Counted from the stretch's first letter, positions 28,843-39,176 are shown. The stretch: 64,000 nucleotides of DNA from Spirabiliibacterium pneumoniae (GCF_014884995.1 NZ_JABMII010000008.1:161736-225735), one strand, 5' to 3'. Translations and numbers: made by a program. Notes: generated from the sequence alone by a model not told the origin.

Positions 28843-31800
28843 ATGAAACTTCAATTTAAACATCAACCATTCCAAGCGGATGCGGCGCAGACGGTAGTGG
28901 ATGCGTTTGCCGGACAGCCGTATCGCACGCTGAGTTATCGTGTTGATCCAGGTATTGATCTTAAGCGAGCCCTAACCAAAGGAAATGGAGAACAATTGCA
29001 ATTTGAAGGGATGGATGGTGATCAAACCGCACTTGATACTGTTCAACATACAGGCTGGCGCAATCAGCCGCTTGTGCCTGCTCTTAGCGATGCGGCGATT
29101 TTAGCCAATATTCAACGCACGCAAAAAGCCCATCATCTGATGCCGTCTGAAAAGCTCGAAGGTAAGTTTAACCTCACCATTGAGATGGAAACGGGCGTAG
29201 GCAAAACCTACACCTACATTAAAACCATGTATGAATTGAACAAGCATTATGGCTGGAGCAAGTTTATCGTGGTCGTGCCAAGCATTGCCATTCGTGAAGG
29301 CGTGTATAAAACATTTGCTATTACGCAAGACCATTTTGCCGAAGAATACGGCAAAAAAATCCGCTTTTTTATCTATGATTCCAAGCGCCTGACGGAAATC
29401 GACCGCTTTGCCTCCGATAGTGCTATTCATGTGATGATTATCAACTCGCAGGCGTTTAATGCCAATGGCAAAGATGCACGGCGGATTTATATGAAGCTCG
29501 ATGAGTTTCGCTCACGTCGCCCGATTGACGTCATTGCCAAAACCAATCCGATTGTGATTATTGATGAACCGCAATCGGTGGAGGGTAAAAAAACCAAAGA
29601 GCAGCTAAGAGAATTCAAGCCATTGATGACGCTACGCTATTCTGCCACGCACAAGGCAGACAGCCTTTATAATCTGGTGTATCGCCTCGATGCGATGGAA
29701 GCCTACAATAAGCACTTAGTGAAAAAAATTGCGGTCAAAGGCATCAGCCAATCAGGCAGCACTGCCACGAATAGTTATGTGTATTTAGAAAAAATCAATC
29801 TTTCCAAATCCGCACCCACGGCAACGCTTCAGTTTGACTGCAAAGGCAAAACAGTCCTGCGCAAAATCACCCGCACGGTGCAGCAAGGCGATAACCTTTA
29901 TGATCAATCGAACTATCTCGAAGAATACAAAGACCGTTTTGTCGTCGCGCGGATTGACGGGCGCAATCATTCGATTGAGTTTGTCAACGGCGTGAAGCTA
30001 CATGCCGGCGAAGTGATCGGGCAAGTGGAAGAAGACGATTTACGCCGTATTCAAATCCGCGAAACGATTCTCTCGCATCTGGAAAGAGAACAGGCGCTGT
30101 TTGCGCAAGGGATTAAAGTCTTATCGCTGTTTTTTATTGATGAAGTGGCGAAATACAAGCAATACGATGAAGCAGGCAATGCGCAAAACGGACGCTATGC
30201 CGAGCTATTTGAGCAGGAATATCAGGATATTGTTCAGCAGTTTCAACATGAACTCGGGTCAGATGCCTATCGCCAATATCTGGATGCGATCAGCGCAAAT
30301 CAAACCCATGCGGGCTATTTTTCCATTGATAAAAAAGGCAAGCTGGTTGATAGCAGGGTGAGAAGAAATGAAACCTCCGCCGACGATGTGGATGCTTACG
30401 ATTTAATTATGAAAAACAAAGAGCTGCTGCTTGACAGAAACCCGAGTAAATCGCCGGTGCGCTTTATTTTCTCGCATTCTGCCTTGCGGGAAGGTTGGGA
30501 TAATCCGAACGTATTCCAAATCTGCACACTCAAGCAAAGCAGTAGTGAAGTGCGCAAACGGCAAGAAGTCGGGCGCGGGTTGCGCTTATGCGTTAACCAA
30601 CAAGGTGAGCGCATGGACACGAATGTGCTAGGCGAAGACGTGCATCAGGTGAATGTGCTCACCGTGATTGCCAGCGAAAGCTACGACAGTTTTGCCAAAG
30701 GGCTGCAAAGCGAAATGGCAGAAGCGATTGCTGACAGACCGCGTGCGGTTACGCAAGCCTTGTTTGTGGACAAGGTCATTGAAGACGCGCAAGGTAATAA
30801 GCAAGTAATTGATGCAGAAAGTGCACAAGCCATTTTCTTAGATTTGTATGCCAACGGCTATATCGATAAAAAAGGAGCAATCACAGAGAAATATCACGAA
30901 GCCAAAGCCAATGGTGAAGTGAAAATTGCTGAAGAAGTCACCCACGCCGCCTCCACTATTATCGCCATTATCGATTCGGTGTATAACCCAAGCGCGATGC
31001 TACCTGAAAATGCGCGCGACAATGATGTTAAGCTGACCATTGATAAAGACAAACTCGCCATGCCAGAGTTTAAAGCGCTGTGGCGGCAGATCAACGCCAA
31101 ATCGGCGTATGTGGTGGATTTTGACAGCGATGAGTTGGTGGCAAAAGCTATCGCTGCCATTAATACGCATCTTGATGTGCCGAAGGTGTATTTCAACGTG
31201 GAAAGCGGCGAGATGACGCAGATCGAATCGAAAGACGCGCTGGCAAGCGGCACGGCGTTTGTGAAGAAGGCACCCAAAATTCATCGCGCACAGGCGCAAG
31301 TCAGCGCCACGGTGAAATACGATTTAATCGGCAAAGTGGTGGCAGAAACAGGGCTCACGCGCAAGGCGGTGATCCGCATTCTGCAAGGCATCAAAGCGGA
31401 GAAATTCGCGCAGTTTCAAGCCAACCCTGAGGCGTTTATCATCAAAACCGCCGCGCTTATCAACGCGGAAAAAGCCACCGCGATTGTGGAGCACATCACC
31501 TACAATGTGCTCGATGAACGCTACGACGCCAATATTTTCACCGACCCGAAAATACAATCGCAAAAAGGCAAGCTAGATGTCAATGCGATGAAAACCAACA
31601 AGCATCTCTACGATCATCTGTTCTACGATTCCGCCAACGAGCGCGGCTTTGCCAACGAATTAGAAGCCAGCGGCGATGTTGCCGTGTATGTGAAACTGCC
31701 CAATAGCTTTTACATCTCCACCCCCGTGGGCAAATACAACCCCGACTGGGCCATCGCGTTTTATGAAGACAATATCAAGCACATCTATTTTGTGGCAGAA

Positions 31801-31953
31801 ACCAAAGGCTCGATGGATTCCATGCAACTGCGCTTAATTGAAGACGCCAAAATCCACTGCGCCAGAGAGCATTTCAAAGCGATTAGTCATGGCAACGTGA
31901 TTTATGATGTGGTGGACAGTTATCAGTCGTTGTTGGAGAAGGTGATGAAATGA
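28843..31953 (+). CDS. res: Type III-like restriction endonuclease subunit (Res)
   Basis: The 1036-residue protein combines a superfamily 2 translocase with a nuclease. Walker A is TGVGKT at residues 117-122, motif II is DEPQ at 241-244, motif III lies in RYSATHKA, and motif VI in RKRQEVGRGLRL. The C-terminal nuclease has the PD...ExK signature: Pro967-Asp968 in YNPDWA, then Glu986-Thr-Lys988 in AETKGS. All motifs appear intact, so the enzyme is probably active together with Mod. It carries one exact uptake signal at 29026. It is the last gene of the block, and an inverted uptake-signal hairpin lies about 100 bases downstream. Confidence 0.93.
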   Translation: MKLQFKHQPFQADAAQTVVDAFAGQPYRTLSYRVDPGIDLKRALTKGNGEQLQFEGMDGDQTALDTVQHTGWRNQPLVPALSDAAILANIQRTQKAHHLMPSEKLEGKFNLTIEMETGVGKTYTYIKTMYELNKHYGWSKFIVVVPSIAIREGVYKTFAITQDHFAEEYGKKIRFFIYDSKRLTEIDRFASDSAIHVMIINSQAFNANGKDARRIYMKLDEFRSRRPIDVIAKTNPIVIIDEPQSVEGKKTKEQLREFKPLMTLRYSATHKADSLYNLVYRLDAMEAYNKHLVKKIAVKGISQSGSTATNSYVYLEKINLSKSAPTATLQFDCKGKTVLRKITRTVQQGDNLYDQSNYLEEYKDRFVVARIDGRNHSIEFVNGVKLHAGEVIGQVEEDDLRRIQIRETILSHLEREQALFAQGIKVLSLFFIDEVAKYKQYDEAGNAQNGRYAELFEQEYQDIVQQFQHELGSDAYRQYLDAISANQTHAGYFSIDKKGKLVDSRVRRNETSADDVDAYDLIMKNKELLLDRNPSKSPVRFIFSHSALREGWDNPNVFQICTLKQSSSEVRKRQEVGRGLRLCVNQQGERMDTNVLGEDVHQVNVLTVIASESYDSFAKGLQSEMAEAIADRPRAVTQALFVDKVIEDAQGNKQVIDAESAQAIFLDLYANGYIDKKGAITEKYHEAKANGEVKIAEEVTHAASTIIAIIDSVYNPSAMLPENARDNDVKLTIDKDKLAMPEFKALWRQINAKSAYVVDFDSDELVAKAIAAINTHLDVPKVYFNVESGEMTQIESKDALASGTAFVKKAPKIHRAQAQVSATVKYDLIGKVVAETGLTRKAVIRILQGIKAEKFAQFQANPEAFIIKTAALINAEKATAIVEHITYNVLDERYDANIFTDPKIQSQKGKLDVNAMKTNKHLYDHLFYDSANERGFANELEASGDVAVYVKLPNSFYISTPVGKYNPDWAIAFYEDNIKHIYFVAETKGSMDSMQLRLIEDAKIHCAREHFKAISHGNVIYDVVDSYQSLLEKVMK

Positions 31954-32053
31954 TGAAAAAGCCACCAATTTGCAATTTAAAGCCATAAACTGTAGAATAA
32001 TTTTAACAAATTAATTATTTCTCACAGGCAATAAATATATGCCACCTCTTTGA

Positions 32054-32076
32054 AAAGTGCGGTTTGACCGCACTTT
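32054..32076. terminator. Inverted uptake-signal hairpin after res
   Basis: AAAGTGCGGT and ACCGCACTTT flank a three-base loop (TTG). It lies 24 bases before the next start codon and marks the right edge of the accessory block. No long T-run follows, so termination strength is uncertain. Confidence 0.65.
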
Positions 32077-32099
32077 GTCGTTGAATAATAGGAGAATCA

Positions 32100-33647
32100 A
32101 TGAACTACCAAGAAATTGAAAATATTGAGTTGACGTATCTGACCATGGAAGATTATCCACAGCTCAAGCAAGCGATGATTGAATCCTACGCCACGCTGGA
32201 AGATGCCTACTGGAGAGAAGATCAAATCGAGGCATTGATTGAAAAATTCCCTGAAGGGCAAGCCATTATTAAGGTGAATGGGGATTTAGCGGGCTGCGCG
32301 CTGTCCATTATTGTGGATTATCAAAAATACGATGACAACCACACTTATAATCAAATTACGGCAAATGAAACCTTTGATTCCCATGACAATGACGGCGACA
32401 TGCTCTATGGCATTGATATTTTTGTGCGCCCTGAGTTCCGTGGCTTGCGCCTAGGCCGCCGTTTGTATGACTACCGCAAAGAGTTGTGTGAAAAACTCAA
32501 TTTGAAAGGGATCACCTTTGGTGGGCGGATTCCGAATTATCACAAATACAGCGACGAGCTGACACCGAAGCAGTACATCGAAAAAGTGCGGATGAAAGAA
32601 ATTCACGACCCAGTGTTTAATTTCCAGCTTGCCAATGACTTCCACCCGCGTAAAATTTTGCGTCGTTATCTCCCTGGTGATGCGGGTTCCAATGATTATG
32701 CGGTGTTGCTACGTTGGGACAATATTTATTATGAAAAACCCACGGATGAGGCAACAACCAACAAAAAAGACATCCGTTTGGGGCTGATTCAGTGGCAAAT
32801 GCGCTCGTATAAAAATGTCGACGAACTGATGCAACAAGCAGAATATTTTATTGACGCAGTCTCCGATTATCAGTGTGACTTTGCTCTATTCCCTGAATTT
32901 TTCAACGCGCCGCTGATGGCAAAATATAACCATTTGTCAGAGCCTGAGGCGATCCGTAAATTGGCGAAATACACCCAGCCGATTGTTGATAAATTCGCGG
33001 AGCTGGCGATTTCTTATAACATCAATATCATTACTGGCTCCATGCCTGAGCTGCGCGATGGCAGTTTGTACAACGTGGGCTATTTGTGTAAACGTGACGG
33101 TACACAAGACCGCTACGAAAAAATTCACGTCACGCCTGATGAAGAGCGCGTGTGGGGGATGGTTGGCGGCAGCCAAATCAAATCCTTTGACACCGATTGC
33201 GGCAAAATCGGGATTTTGATCTGTTATGATTCCGAGTTCCCAGAATTAAGCCGAATTTTAGCCGACGATGGCATGGATATTTTGTTCGTACCTTTTTTGA
33301 CCGATACCCAAAACGGTTTCTCACGCGTGCGTTATTGCGCCCAAGCGCGTGCCATTGAAAATGAATGTTTTGTGGCGATTGCAGGTTCCGTAGGCAACTT
33401 GCCGAACGTGCACAATATGGACATTCAATACGCACAATCGATGATTTTCACGCCGTGTGATTTCGCCTTCCCAACCAATGGGATCAAAAGCGAAGCCACA
33501 CCAAACACCGAAATGGTGCTGATTGCTGATGTCAATATTGACGATTTGCGTGAGCTGCACCAATTTGGTAGCGTGCGCAATCTCAAAGACCGTCGTAAAG
33601 ATGTGTACGAATTGCGCAAGAAAAAACCGCGCAACAGCGCAAAATAA
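32100..33647 (+). CDS. GNAT acetyltransferase-nitrilase superfamily fusion protein
   Basis: The 515-residue protein has two domains. The N-terminal 210 or so residues form a GNAT fold, with the acetyl-CoA loop in VRPEFRGLRLGRRLYD. The rest is a carbon-nitrogen hydrolase of the nitrilase superfamily. Its triad is visible: Glu266 in FPEFF, Lys341 in YEKIHV and Cys375 in ILICYDSEFPE. The pair suggests an amidase coupled to an acyltransferase, but substrates are unknown. The start follows TAGGAG at a normal distance. A strong terminator follows. It is chromosomal in character, with an uptake signal just after the stop. Confidence 0.9.
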   Translation: MNYQEIENIELTYLTMEDYPQLKQAMIESYATLEDAYWREDQIEALIEKFPEGQAIIKVNGDLAGCALSIIVDYQKYDDNHTYNQITANETFDSHDNDGDMLYGIDIFVRPEFRGLRLGRRLYDYRKELCEKLNLKGITFGGRIPNYHKYSDELTPKQYIEKVRMKEIHDPVFNFQLANDFHPRKILRRYLPGDAGSNDYAVLLRWDNIYYEKPTDEATTNKKDIRLGLIQWQMRSYKNVDELMQQAEYFIDAVSDYQCDFALFPEFFNAPLMAKYNHLSEPEAIRKLAKYTQPIVDKFAELAISYNINIITGSMPELRDGSLYNVGYLCKRDGTQDRYEKIHVTPDEERVWGMVGGSQIKSFDTDCGKIGILICYDSEFPELSRILADDGMDILFVPFLTDTQNGFSRVRYCAQARAIENECFVAIAGSVGNLPNVHNMDIQYAQSMIFTPCDFAFPTNGIKSEATPNTEMVLIADVNIDDLRELHQFGSVRNLKDRRKDVYELRKKKPRNSAK

Positions 33648-33664
33648 CCGCACTTTTCATTTTC

Positions 33665-33686
33665 AAGGGGCTTCGGCCCCTTTTTT
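33665..33686 (+). terminator. Terminator of the GNAT-nitrilase gene
   Basis: AAGGGGC at 33665-33671 pairs with GCCCCTT at 33676-33682 around a very stable TTCG tetraloop, followed by a T-run. About 160 bases follow before the next gene. I see no clear FNR or CRP box in them. Confidence 0.93.
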
Positions 33687-33847
33687 CGGCTTTATTTTGA
33701 TTTAAACCGCCTTTTTACGCATTTTCCGCTCTATTTTTGGCGCACAAATTGCTAAAATAGGCGCGCTTATCGCAAGCACAATTTTAGGGTATTCATAACC
33801 GTTGGCCACATCTGGCTCAACATTCGTCTATTTTCAACGGAGCAATT

Positions 33848-35164
33848 ATGTTTCTGATTCAATTTGCAATAGTATTACTATGTATCTTGATCGGTGCACG
33901 CATTGGCGGGATCGGTCTTGGTGTGATGGGGGGAATGGGGCTCGCTGTGCTTGCCTTTGTGTTTGATTTAAAACCAGGTAGCCCACCAATTGATGTTATG
34001 TTTATGATTATGGCAGTGGTTTCTGCTGCAGCTGCAATGCAAGCAGCAGGTGGTTTGAACTATATGATTAAAATTGCCACTAAAATTTTGCATAAGAATC
34101 CTAAACACATCACTTTTGTTGCCCCAGTGGTAACGTATGTTTTCACCTTTTTAGCGGGGACTGGTCATGTGGCCTACTCCGTACTGCCTGTTATTGCAGA
34201 GGTAAGTCGCCACAACGGCATCCGCCCAGAGCGCCCACTGTCAATGGCGGTTATTGCTTCTCAGTTTGCGATTGTCGCCAGTCCAATTGCTGCTGCTGTG
34301 GTAACGATTGTGAAATTCCTTGAGCCACAAGGTATTAAACTGACCGATGTGTTGATGGTCACCATCCCTGCCACCGTGCTGGGCATTGCACTGGCTTGTG
34401 TGTTTGTGAACAAAATGGGGAAAGAGCTTAGCGAAGATGAAAACTACCAACGCCTGCTCAAAGACCCGAACTACCAAAAACACAACGCGACCAGCACCAC
34501 CGATATCGAAAGTATGCAAGTTACCCCAACTGCCGTGCGTTCTGTGGCGTTGTTCTTGTTCGGCGCTTTGTTAGTCGTTATTATGGGTGCCTTCCCTAGC
34601 ATTCGACCGCACTTTGATGGTCAACCGATGGGCATGGCGCACACCATTGAAATTGTGATGCTTACCATCGGTGCGTTAATTATCTTAACCTGTAAACCAG
34701 ACGGCAATGAAATCACTCAAGGCTCAGTATTCCACGCCGGTATGCGTGCAATTATTGCCATTTTCGGTATCGCATGGTTAGGTGATACATTGGTTGCTGC
34801 ACACAAACCCGAAATCATTGAAGCTGTTCAAGGATTGGTTCAAGCTGCGCCTTGGACATTTGCGCTCGCGTTGTTCGCGTTGTCTGTGATGGTCAACAGC
34901 CAAGGCGCCACCACTGTGGTGTTAGTGCCAGTTGCGCTCACCCTCGGCTTGCCTGCACATGTAATCATTGCCACTTTCGTTGCGGTTAATGGTTATTTCT
35001 TCATTCCAAACTATGGCCCGATCATCGCCTCCATTGACTTCGACACTACAGGCACAACCAGAATTGGGCGCTTTATTTTCAACCACAGCTTTATGATTCC
35101 AGGTTTATTGAGCATGGTATTTAGCTTGGTATTTGGCTTTATCTTCGCCAACTTATTCCTGTAA
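33848..35164 (+). CDS. dcuB: Anaerobic C4-dicarboxylate transporter, Dcu family
   Basis: This 438-residue inner membrane protein belongs to the DcuA/DcuB family, which exchanges fumarate, malate or aspartate for succinate during anaerobic growth. Family marks are [18 protein letters not shown] near the start, [13 protein letters not shown] near residue 100, [21 protein letters not shown] and the late [16 protein letters not shown]. About ten to twelve hydrophobic segments are visible. DcuB rather than DcuA is a judgement based on overall likeness and could be wrong. It is a single-gene unit with a hairpin after it, convergent with tmcA. Confidence 0.88.
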   Translation: MFLIQFAIVLLCILIGARIGGIGLGVMGGMGLAVLAFVFDLKPGSPPIDVMFMIMAVVSAAAAMQAAGGLNYMIKIATKILHKNPKHITFVAPVVTYVFTFLAGTGHVAYSVLPVIAEVSRHNGIRPERPLSMAVIASQFAIVASPIAAAVVTIVKFLEPQGIKLTDVLMVTIPATVLGIALACVFVNKMGKELSEDENYQRLLKDPNYQKHNATSTTDIESMQVTPTAVRSVALFLFGALLVVIMGAFPSIRPHFDGQPMGMAHTIEIVMLTIGALIILTCKPDGNEITQGSVFHAGMRAIIAIFGIAWLGDTLVAAHKPEIIEAVQGLVQAAPWTFALALFALSVMVNSQGATTVVLVPVALTLGLPAHVIIATFVAVNGYFFIPNYGPIIASIDFDTTGTTRIGRFIFNHSFMIPGLLSMVFSLVFGFIFANLFL

Positions 35165-35178
35165 TCATCTCACAGTAT

Positions 35179-35206
35179 AAAATCACGGGCTACGGCTCGT
35201 GATTTT
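35179..35206. terminator. Terminator between dcuB and tmcA
   Basis: AAAATCACG at 35179-35187 pairs with CGTGATTTT at 35198-35206, with a T-run on the plus strand. It serves dcuB and perhaps also the convergent tmcA unit. Confidence 0.85.
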
Positions 35207-37075
35207 TTATGCCAAATACTCTTTCAACCGCACTTTGAATGCTTTCAACAACACTTTTTGATTAACCTGTGCTCCACGCACCTCATCAAGTGCGTGGCTG
35301 AGATCGACGTTGGGCTGGTTGTGTAAAAAGCGCTTGAGCGCGGGTAACGTGGCGTGCAAAGTGCGGTTGGTGTGGGCAAAATCATACAGTGCTTGATAAT
35401 CTGATGCCTGCAAGGTGAAATCACAGGCGTGAGGAAATGCTGAACACAGCGGATGCTCGCTTAGCGGGAAATCGCGCGCAAACCGCACTTTGGCTTGGGT
35501 AAGCAACTCGCGCCCTGCTGGGCTGATGGCGAGCAGTGCCACCGCACTGAACAATCCACTACTCGCCTCTTTAAACGGCGTAATATGTACAATCTCAAAA
35601 CCGCACTTTTGCCAAAATTGTGCAAGCTCTGGCGTGTAACCAAAGCTGACAGAATAGAAATCAGCACGATGTTGGCTGATGAGATACTCAATCAGCGCCT
35701 TAGCATGGCCATGGCGACGATACGCTTGCGCCACCGCAATACGCGAGATGCGAATACTGTTAAGTGTTGCCGCAGCTTTTAATCCCGCTTGAAAGCATAA
35801 TAATTGTGCCACCAAATTACCTGGTGGCTGGCGCTCTCCACGATAAATGGCTGTACTTAACGCGCTCGGCAAACCACCCTCGCCCACCGCCCACAATGCG
35901 GCGATGCAGCGCGTGGCGTGAGTGTGTTGATAAAGCAGCTGCCCGCTGGCGTCAAGCATACGGCGCAAATCCAGCGGCGTGGTGCGATAATGAGCTTGGC
36001 GCAAGAGTTGATAGCACGCTAGTTTGTCCGCCACACGCGCAACGTGCGAAATACCCTCATCTGCCACGCTTGGTGCGCTGCATGGTGAGATACCAATCAG
36101 CGCATTAACCCACTGCTCAAGCCTATCATTTTCAGCCCAGCGCAAAGGCGTGTGCAGTTGCACATGATAAGCGTGGGGGTGATCTTGCAGCCATTTTTGC
36201 ACAAAGCCCTGCCCTGTGCCTTCATAACCGTCAATGGTGGTCGCCAATATGCTATGTTGCGCATGCGCGAGCAAGGATGCCACCACGCTAAGAGGCAACA
36301 TCGCCGCTTCATCAATCACCAGCCACTTTGGTGCAGGCCGCCCTTGTGCAAACTGTGCCAACAACGCATCAGGTGCGACAAAGTGCGGTTCACACTGAGC
36401 AAATTGGCGCAACGTTGTGACCGCACTTTTATTCGCCGCCGTGACAACCACATCGCCTGCCAATGCGCGCACCAATTGCCCCAGCAAGGCCGATTTACCG
36501 CGCCCACGGTGAGCGGTGATCAAGGTTGTACGCGGTTGTTGTGTCAACACGTTGGTGCAAATGGCCTGTTGAGCGGCAATGGCGTCTTGCGGTGGTGGGT
36601 AATCTACTGCGGTATAAATGGGCAGCGGCTGCCCTGCGTTTAAATCCACCACTGGCCAGCCAAATTGCGCCACCAATGCTTTGAAAAAAGCCATAAAGTG
36701 CGGTGTGGCGATCGTGTTTTGGTTGTTCCAACGCTGGCTGTCGCCATCAGGCAGCGATTCAAGTGCGGCATAATCGGGTAATAAGATGTACAAACAGCCA
36801 CCTGCTTTGATACATGCGGCAACGATGGCTAAACTTTCGAGGTGGAAATGGAGCTTGCCGTTGTGGCTGCAATCCAGCAGTGCGCAATTAAAGGTTTGCC
36901 CAAGGGCATTGCGGCTATGTTTGAAGGCGTAAAATTGGCTGTGGGGAGGAAGAGGGCTATCTAATTGAGCTGCACAATATACGCATGAGTGGTTTTGTGC
37001 CAAAATACGCTCTCGCGCAGCGATTAGCGCGACTTCATCGCCAAAGGCGAGTACGCAGCCGCGCTGGTGGCTCAT
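35207..37075 (-). CDS. tmcA: tRNA(Met) cytidine acetyltransferase
   Basis: TmcA acetylates the wobble cytidine C34 of elongator tRNA(Met), using acetyl-CoA and ATP, which sharpens codon reading. The 622-residue protein has an N-terminal DUF1726-like part, and an RNA helicase-like ATPase with Walker A in [15 protein letters not shown] and Walker B in [17 protein letters not shown] domain carries the acetyl-CoA loop in [14 protein letters not shown], and a tail domain follows. Its start overlaps the ybeY stop by four bases. The gene is dense in uptake signals, with seven exact copies. It is slightly shorter than the E. coli protein. Confidence 0.94.
   Translation of the reverse strand: MSHQRGCVLAFGDEVALIAARERILAQNHSCVYCAAQLDSPLPPHSQFYAFKHSRNALGQTFNCALLDCSHNGKLHFHLESLAIVAACIKAGGCLYILLPDYAALESLPDGDSQRWNNQNTIATPHFMAFFKALVAQFGWPVVDLNAGQPLPIYTAVDYPPPQDAIAAQQAICTNVLTQQPRTTLITAHRGRGKSALLGQLVRALAGDVVVTAANKSAVTTLRQFAQCEPHFVAPDALLAQFAQGRPAPKWLVIDEAAMLPLSVVASLLAHAQHSILATTIDGYEGTGQGFVQKWLQDHPHAYHVQLHTPLRWAENDRLEQWVNALIGISPCSAPSVADEGISHVARVADKLACYQLLRQAHYRTTPLDLRRMLDASGQLLYQHTHATRCIAALWAVGEGGLPSALSTAIYRGERQPPGNLVAQLLCFQAGLKAAATLNSIRISRIAVAQAYRRHGHAKALIEYLISQHRADFYSVSFGYTPELAQFWQKCGFEIVHITPFKEASSGLFSAVALLAISPAGRELLTQAKVRFARDFPLSEHPLCSAFPHACDFTLQASDYQALYDFAHTNRTLHATLPALKRFLHNQPNVDLSHALDEVRGAQVNQKVLLKAFKVRLKEYLA
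35227..36704. repeat. Cluster of seven DNA uptake signals within tmcA
   Basis: Exact AAGTGCGGT or ACCGCACTT copies occur at about 35227, 35359, 35483, 35599, 36380, 36420 and 36696, in both orientations. Copies are common through the rest of the window, except for the restriction-type block. They are the recognition sites for DNA uptake in Pasteurellaceae of the H. influenzae type. Confidence 0.9.
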
Positions 37076-37527
37076 TCGCGCTCCGCGCGATACGGGTCGT
37101 CAAAGCCTAGGCGCGCCATAATCTCACGCTCTAGGCTTTCCATCTCTTCTGCCTCACTGTCGGTGAGATGATCATAACCTTGCAAATGCAAACAGCCATG
37201 CACCACCATATGCGCCCAGTGTGAAAGTGCGGTTTTGCCCTGCTCTTTGGCCTCGCGCTCAACGACTTGGCGACAAATCACCAAATCCCCCAGTAGCGGC
37301 AACGCCACTTCAGGCGGGCATTCAAATGGGAAGGACAGCACATTGGTGGGGTAATCTTTGCCACGATAAGTGCGGTTAAGCATTTGGCTCTCTGCTTCAT
37401 CAACAATGCGCACGGTCATTTCAAGGCCTGATTGGCGCACTGCACTTTCCGCCCAGGTTTCAATCTGCTCAGCCGTTGGCAGGCCAGCCTCATCTTGGCA
37501 GGCAATTTGCAAATCAATTTCGATCAT
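37072..37527 (-). CDS. ybeY: Endoribonuclease YbeY (rRNA maturation factor)
   Basis: YbeY is a zinc-dependent endoribonuclease needed for 16S rRNA 3'-end maturation and 70S quality control. The 151-residue protein shows the metal motif H3xH5xH as His110, His114 and His120 in [13 protein letters not shown]. The substrate arginine is in [19 protein letters not shown] chose the start at 37527 (MIEIDLQ), the family norm; a start four codons earlier at 37539 is possible. It overlaps ybeZ by 14 bases and tmcA by four, so the three genes form one unit. Confidence 0.95.
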   Translation of the reverse strand: MIEIDLQIACQDEAGLPTAEQIETWAESAVRQSGLEMTVRIVDEAESQMLNRTYRGKDYPTNVLSFPFECPPEVALPLLGDLVICRQVVEREAKEQGKTALSHWAHMVVHGCLHLQGYDHLTDSEAEEMESLEREIMARLGFDDPYRAERE

Positions 37528-38587
37528 CTTGCATCTCACGTTCTCTACGGCGCGCTTCAGCCGCCTCTAAGCGACGTTGTTCGTCAGCACGCTCCCACAC
37601 TTCGTACGCCTGCACGACTTTTGCCACCACAGGATGACGCACCACATCATGGCTATCAAAATAATTAAAACTCAGCTCAGGCACCTCGCTTAGCACCTCC
37701 ATCGCATGGCGCAGGCCCGATTTTTGCCCACGCGGCAAATCCACCTGTGTGACATCGCCGGTGATCACCGCTTTAGAGTTAAAGCCAATGCGAGTGAGGA
37801 ACATTTTCATCTGCTCGATAGTGGTGTTTTGGCTTTCGTCCAAAATGATAAAGGCATCATTGAGCGTGCGCCCTCGCATATACGCCAAAGGAGCAATCTC
37901 AATTACTTTGCGCTCCATCAATTTTTCCACTTTTTCAAAGCCGAGCATTTCAAACAGCGCATCATACAATGGGCGCAAGTATGGCTCAATCTTCGCGCCT
38001 AAATCACCAGGTAAAAAACCCAGTTTTTCGCCTGCCTCAACAGCAGGCCGAGTGAGTAAGATGCGGCGCACATCTTGCCTTTCGAGCGCTTCAACCGCCG
38101 CTGCCACTGCAAGATACGTTTTACCCGTACCCGCTGGACCAATGCCAAAAGCGATGTCATGGCGCAAAATGTTATGCAAGTAATTGATTTGATTGTCGCC
38201 ACGCGGTTTTATCACACCACGTTTTGTTTTGATCGTTGTGGCATACACTTTAGGTGCGCTCTCGCGCGAGGCTTGTGCATTTTGTAACAAAATACGGCTT
38301 TCTTGGATGGCAAGGTGAATGTCTTCCATATCCAGCTCTTTCACTTTGCCTTTCACGGGGGCTGTATCAACATACAGCTGTTTGATCAAATTTTCGACCG
38401 CACTTAGGATGGCATTTTGCGCAGGGCTTTGTGCTTTGAGTGTAAAAGTGAAATCAAAGCGTGCCACGCGCACGGCAAAGTGCTCTTCAATGTGTTTTAA
38501 ATGGGCATCAAATGGCCCACAAAGGGATTGCAAACGCGCATTGTCTTGCGGCGCGAGTGTAAATGTTGTTTGGGAAATATCGCTCAA
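37514..38587 (-). CDS. ybeZ: PhoH-like ATPase YbeZ
   Basis: The 357-residue protein is a PhoH-family ATPase that works beside YbeY in ribosome quality control. Walker A is [17 protein letters not shown] near residue 155 and Walker B is [12 protein letters not shown]. The region NEHDVVR-like near the end reads [12 protein letters not shown]. The C-terminal tail is rich in Arg and Glu. The operon order ybeZ-ybeY is as in E. coli, but here tmcA follows instead of the ybeX and lnt genes. Confidence 0.94.
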   Translation of the reverse strand: MSDISQTTFTLAPQDNARLQSLCGPFDAHLKHIEEHFAVRVARFDFTFTLKAQSPAQNAILSAVENLIKQLYVDTAPVKGKVKELDMEDIHLAIQESRILLQNAQASRESAPKVYATTIKTKRGVIKPRGDNQINYLHNILRHDIAFGIGPAGTGKTYLAVAAAVEALERQDVRRILLTRPAVEAGEKLGFLPGDLGAKIEPYLRPLYDALFEMLGFEKVEKLMERKVIEIAPLAYMRGRTLNDAFIILDESQNTTIEQMKMFLTRIGFNSKAVITGDVTQVDLPRGQKSGLRHAMEVLSEVPELSFNYFDSHDVVRHPVVAKVVQAYEVWERADEQRRLEAAEARRREREMQDDRN

Positions 38588-38638
38588 AATAACCTCTCTT
38601 AAATTTACCCTAGTATAACGCGTTTAGGGCTAAGAAAA

Positions 38639-38682
38639 AACCGCACTTTGGATTGCAAGGCTGAGGAAAGAGAAAGTGCGGT
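38639..38682. terminator. Widely spaced inverted uptake signals after mreD
   Basis: AACCGCACTTT at 38639-38649 and AAAGTGCGGTT at 38672-38682 are separated by 22 bases. A run of A (T on the minus strand) lies on the ybeZ side, so it could end mreBCD transcripts. Confidence 0.6.
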
Positions 38683-38687
38683 TGGCA

Positions 38688-39176
38688 TTAACGCATTTGG
38701 AATTTGCGGCGCAAGGCGCGCAAGAGTAGGAACACCCACGGCCACAGAATGCCGCTGAGTACGGCACCAACTAGCTCTTGTGGGTTAAAGCGAGCGCTGT
38801 GCATAAACAACTCAAGCAAAAAGATGGCAATATCGATCACAATCACGGATAACACCGCAATCACGCTTTGTAGCCACAGCGAAAGATTGCGCAGCACAAG
38901 ATAATTTGAGGCAATAATGTAGGTGAAAATCGACAATGTCAGCGCATGCACGCCCATGATCGAGCCAAGGCTGAGATCCCAAACTAATCCAACCACAAAC
39001 GCCCAACCAATACTGACGCGGTTAGGCAACGCCATCACCCAATAAAATAGTACCATTACCAGCCACGCAGGGCGAAAGCCTTGAAAATCCGCCGACCACG
39101 GCGTGATTTCCATAATCAAGGCGACCACGAAAGTGGTGGCTAAAATCAAGGTTTGTAAAATCCAACTGCCGCGCAT
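38688..39176 (-). CDS. mreD: Rod-shape determining protein MreD
   Basis: MreD is an integral membrane partner of MreC in the elongasome that guides lateral wall synthesis. The 162-residue protein has about five membrane helices, with the family stretch PAWLVMVLFYWVMALPNRVSIG and the LVWDLSLGSIMGVHAL segment. Its start overlaps the mreC stop by one base, so the two are probably coupled. It is the last gene of mreBCD and ends in a basic tail, RALRRKFQMR. Confidence 0.95.
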   Translation of the reverse strand: MRGSWILQTLILATTFVVALIMEITPWSADFQGFRPAWLVMVLFYWVMALPNRVSIGWAFVVGLVWDLSLGSIMGVHALTLSIFTYIIASNYLVLRNLSLWLQSVIAVLSVIVIDIAIFLLELFMHSARFNPQELVGAVLSGILWPWVFLLLRALRRKFQMR

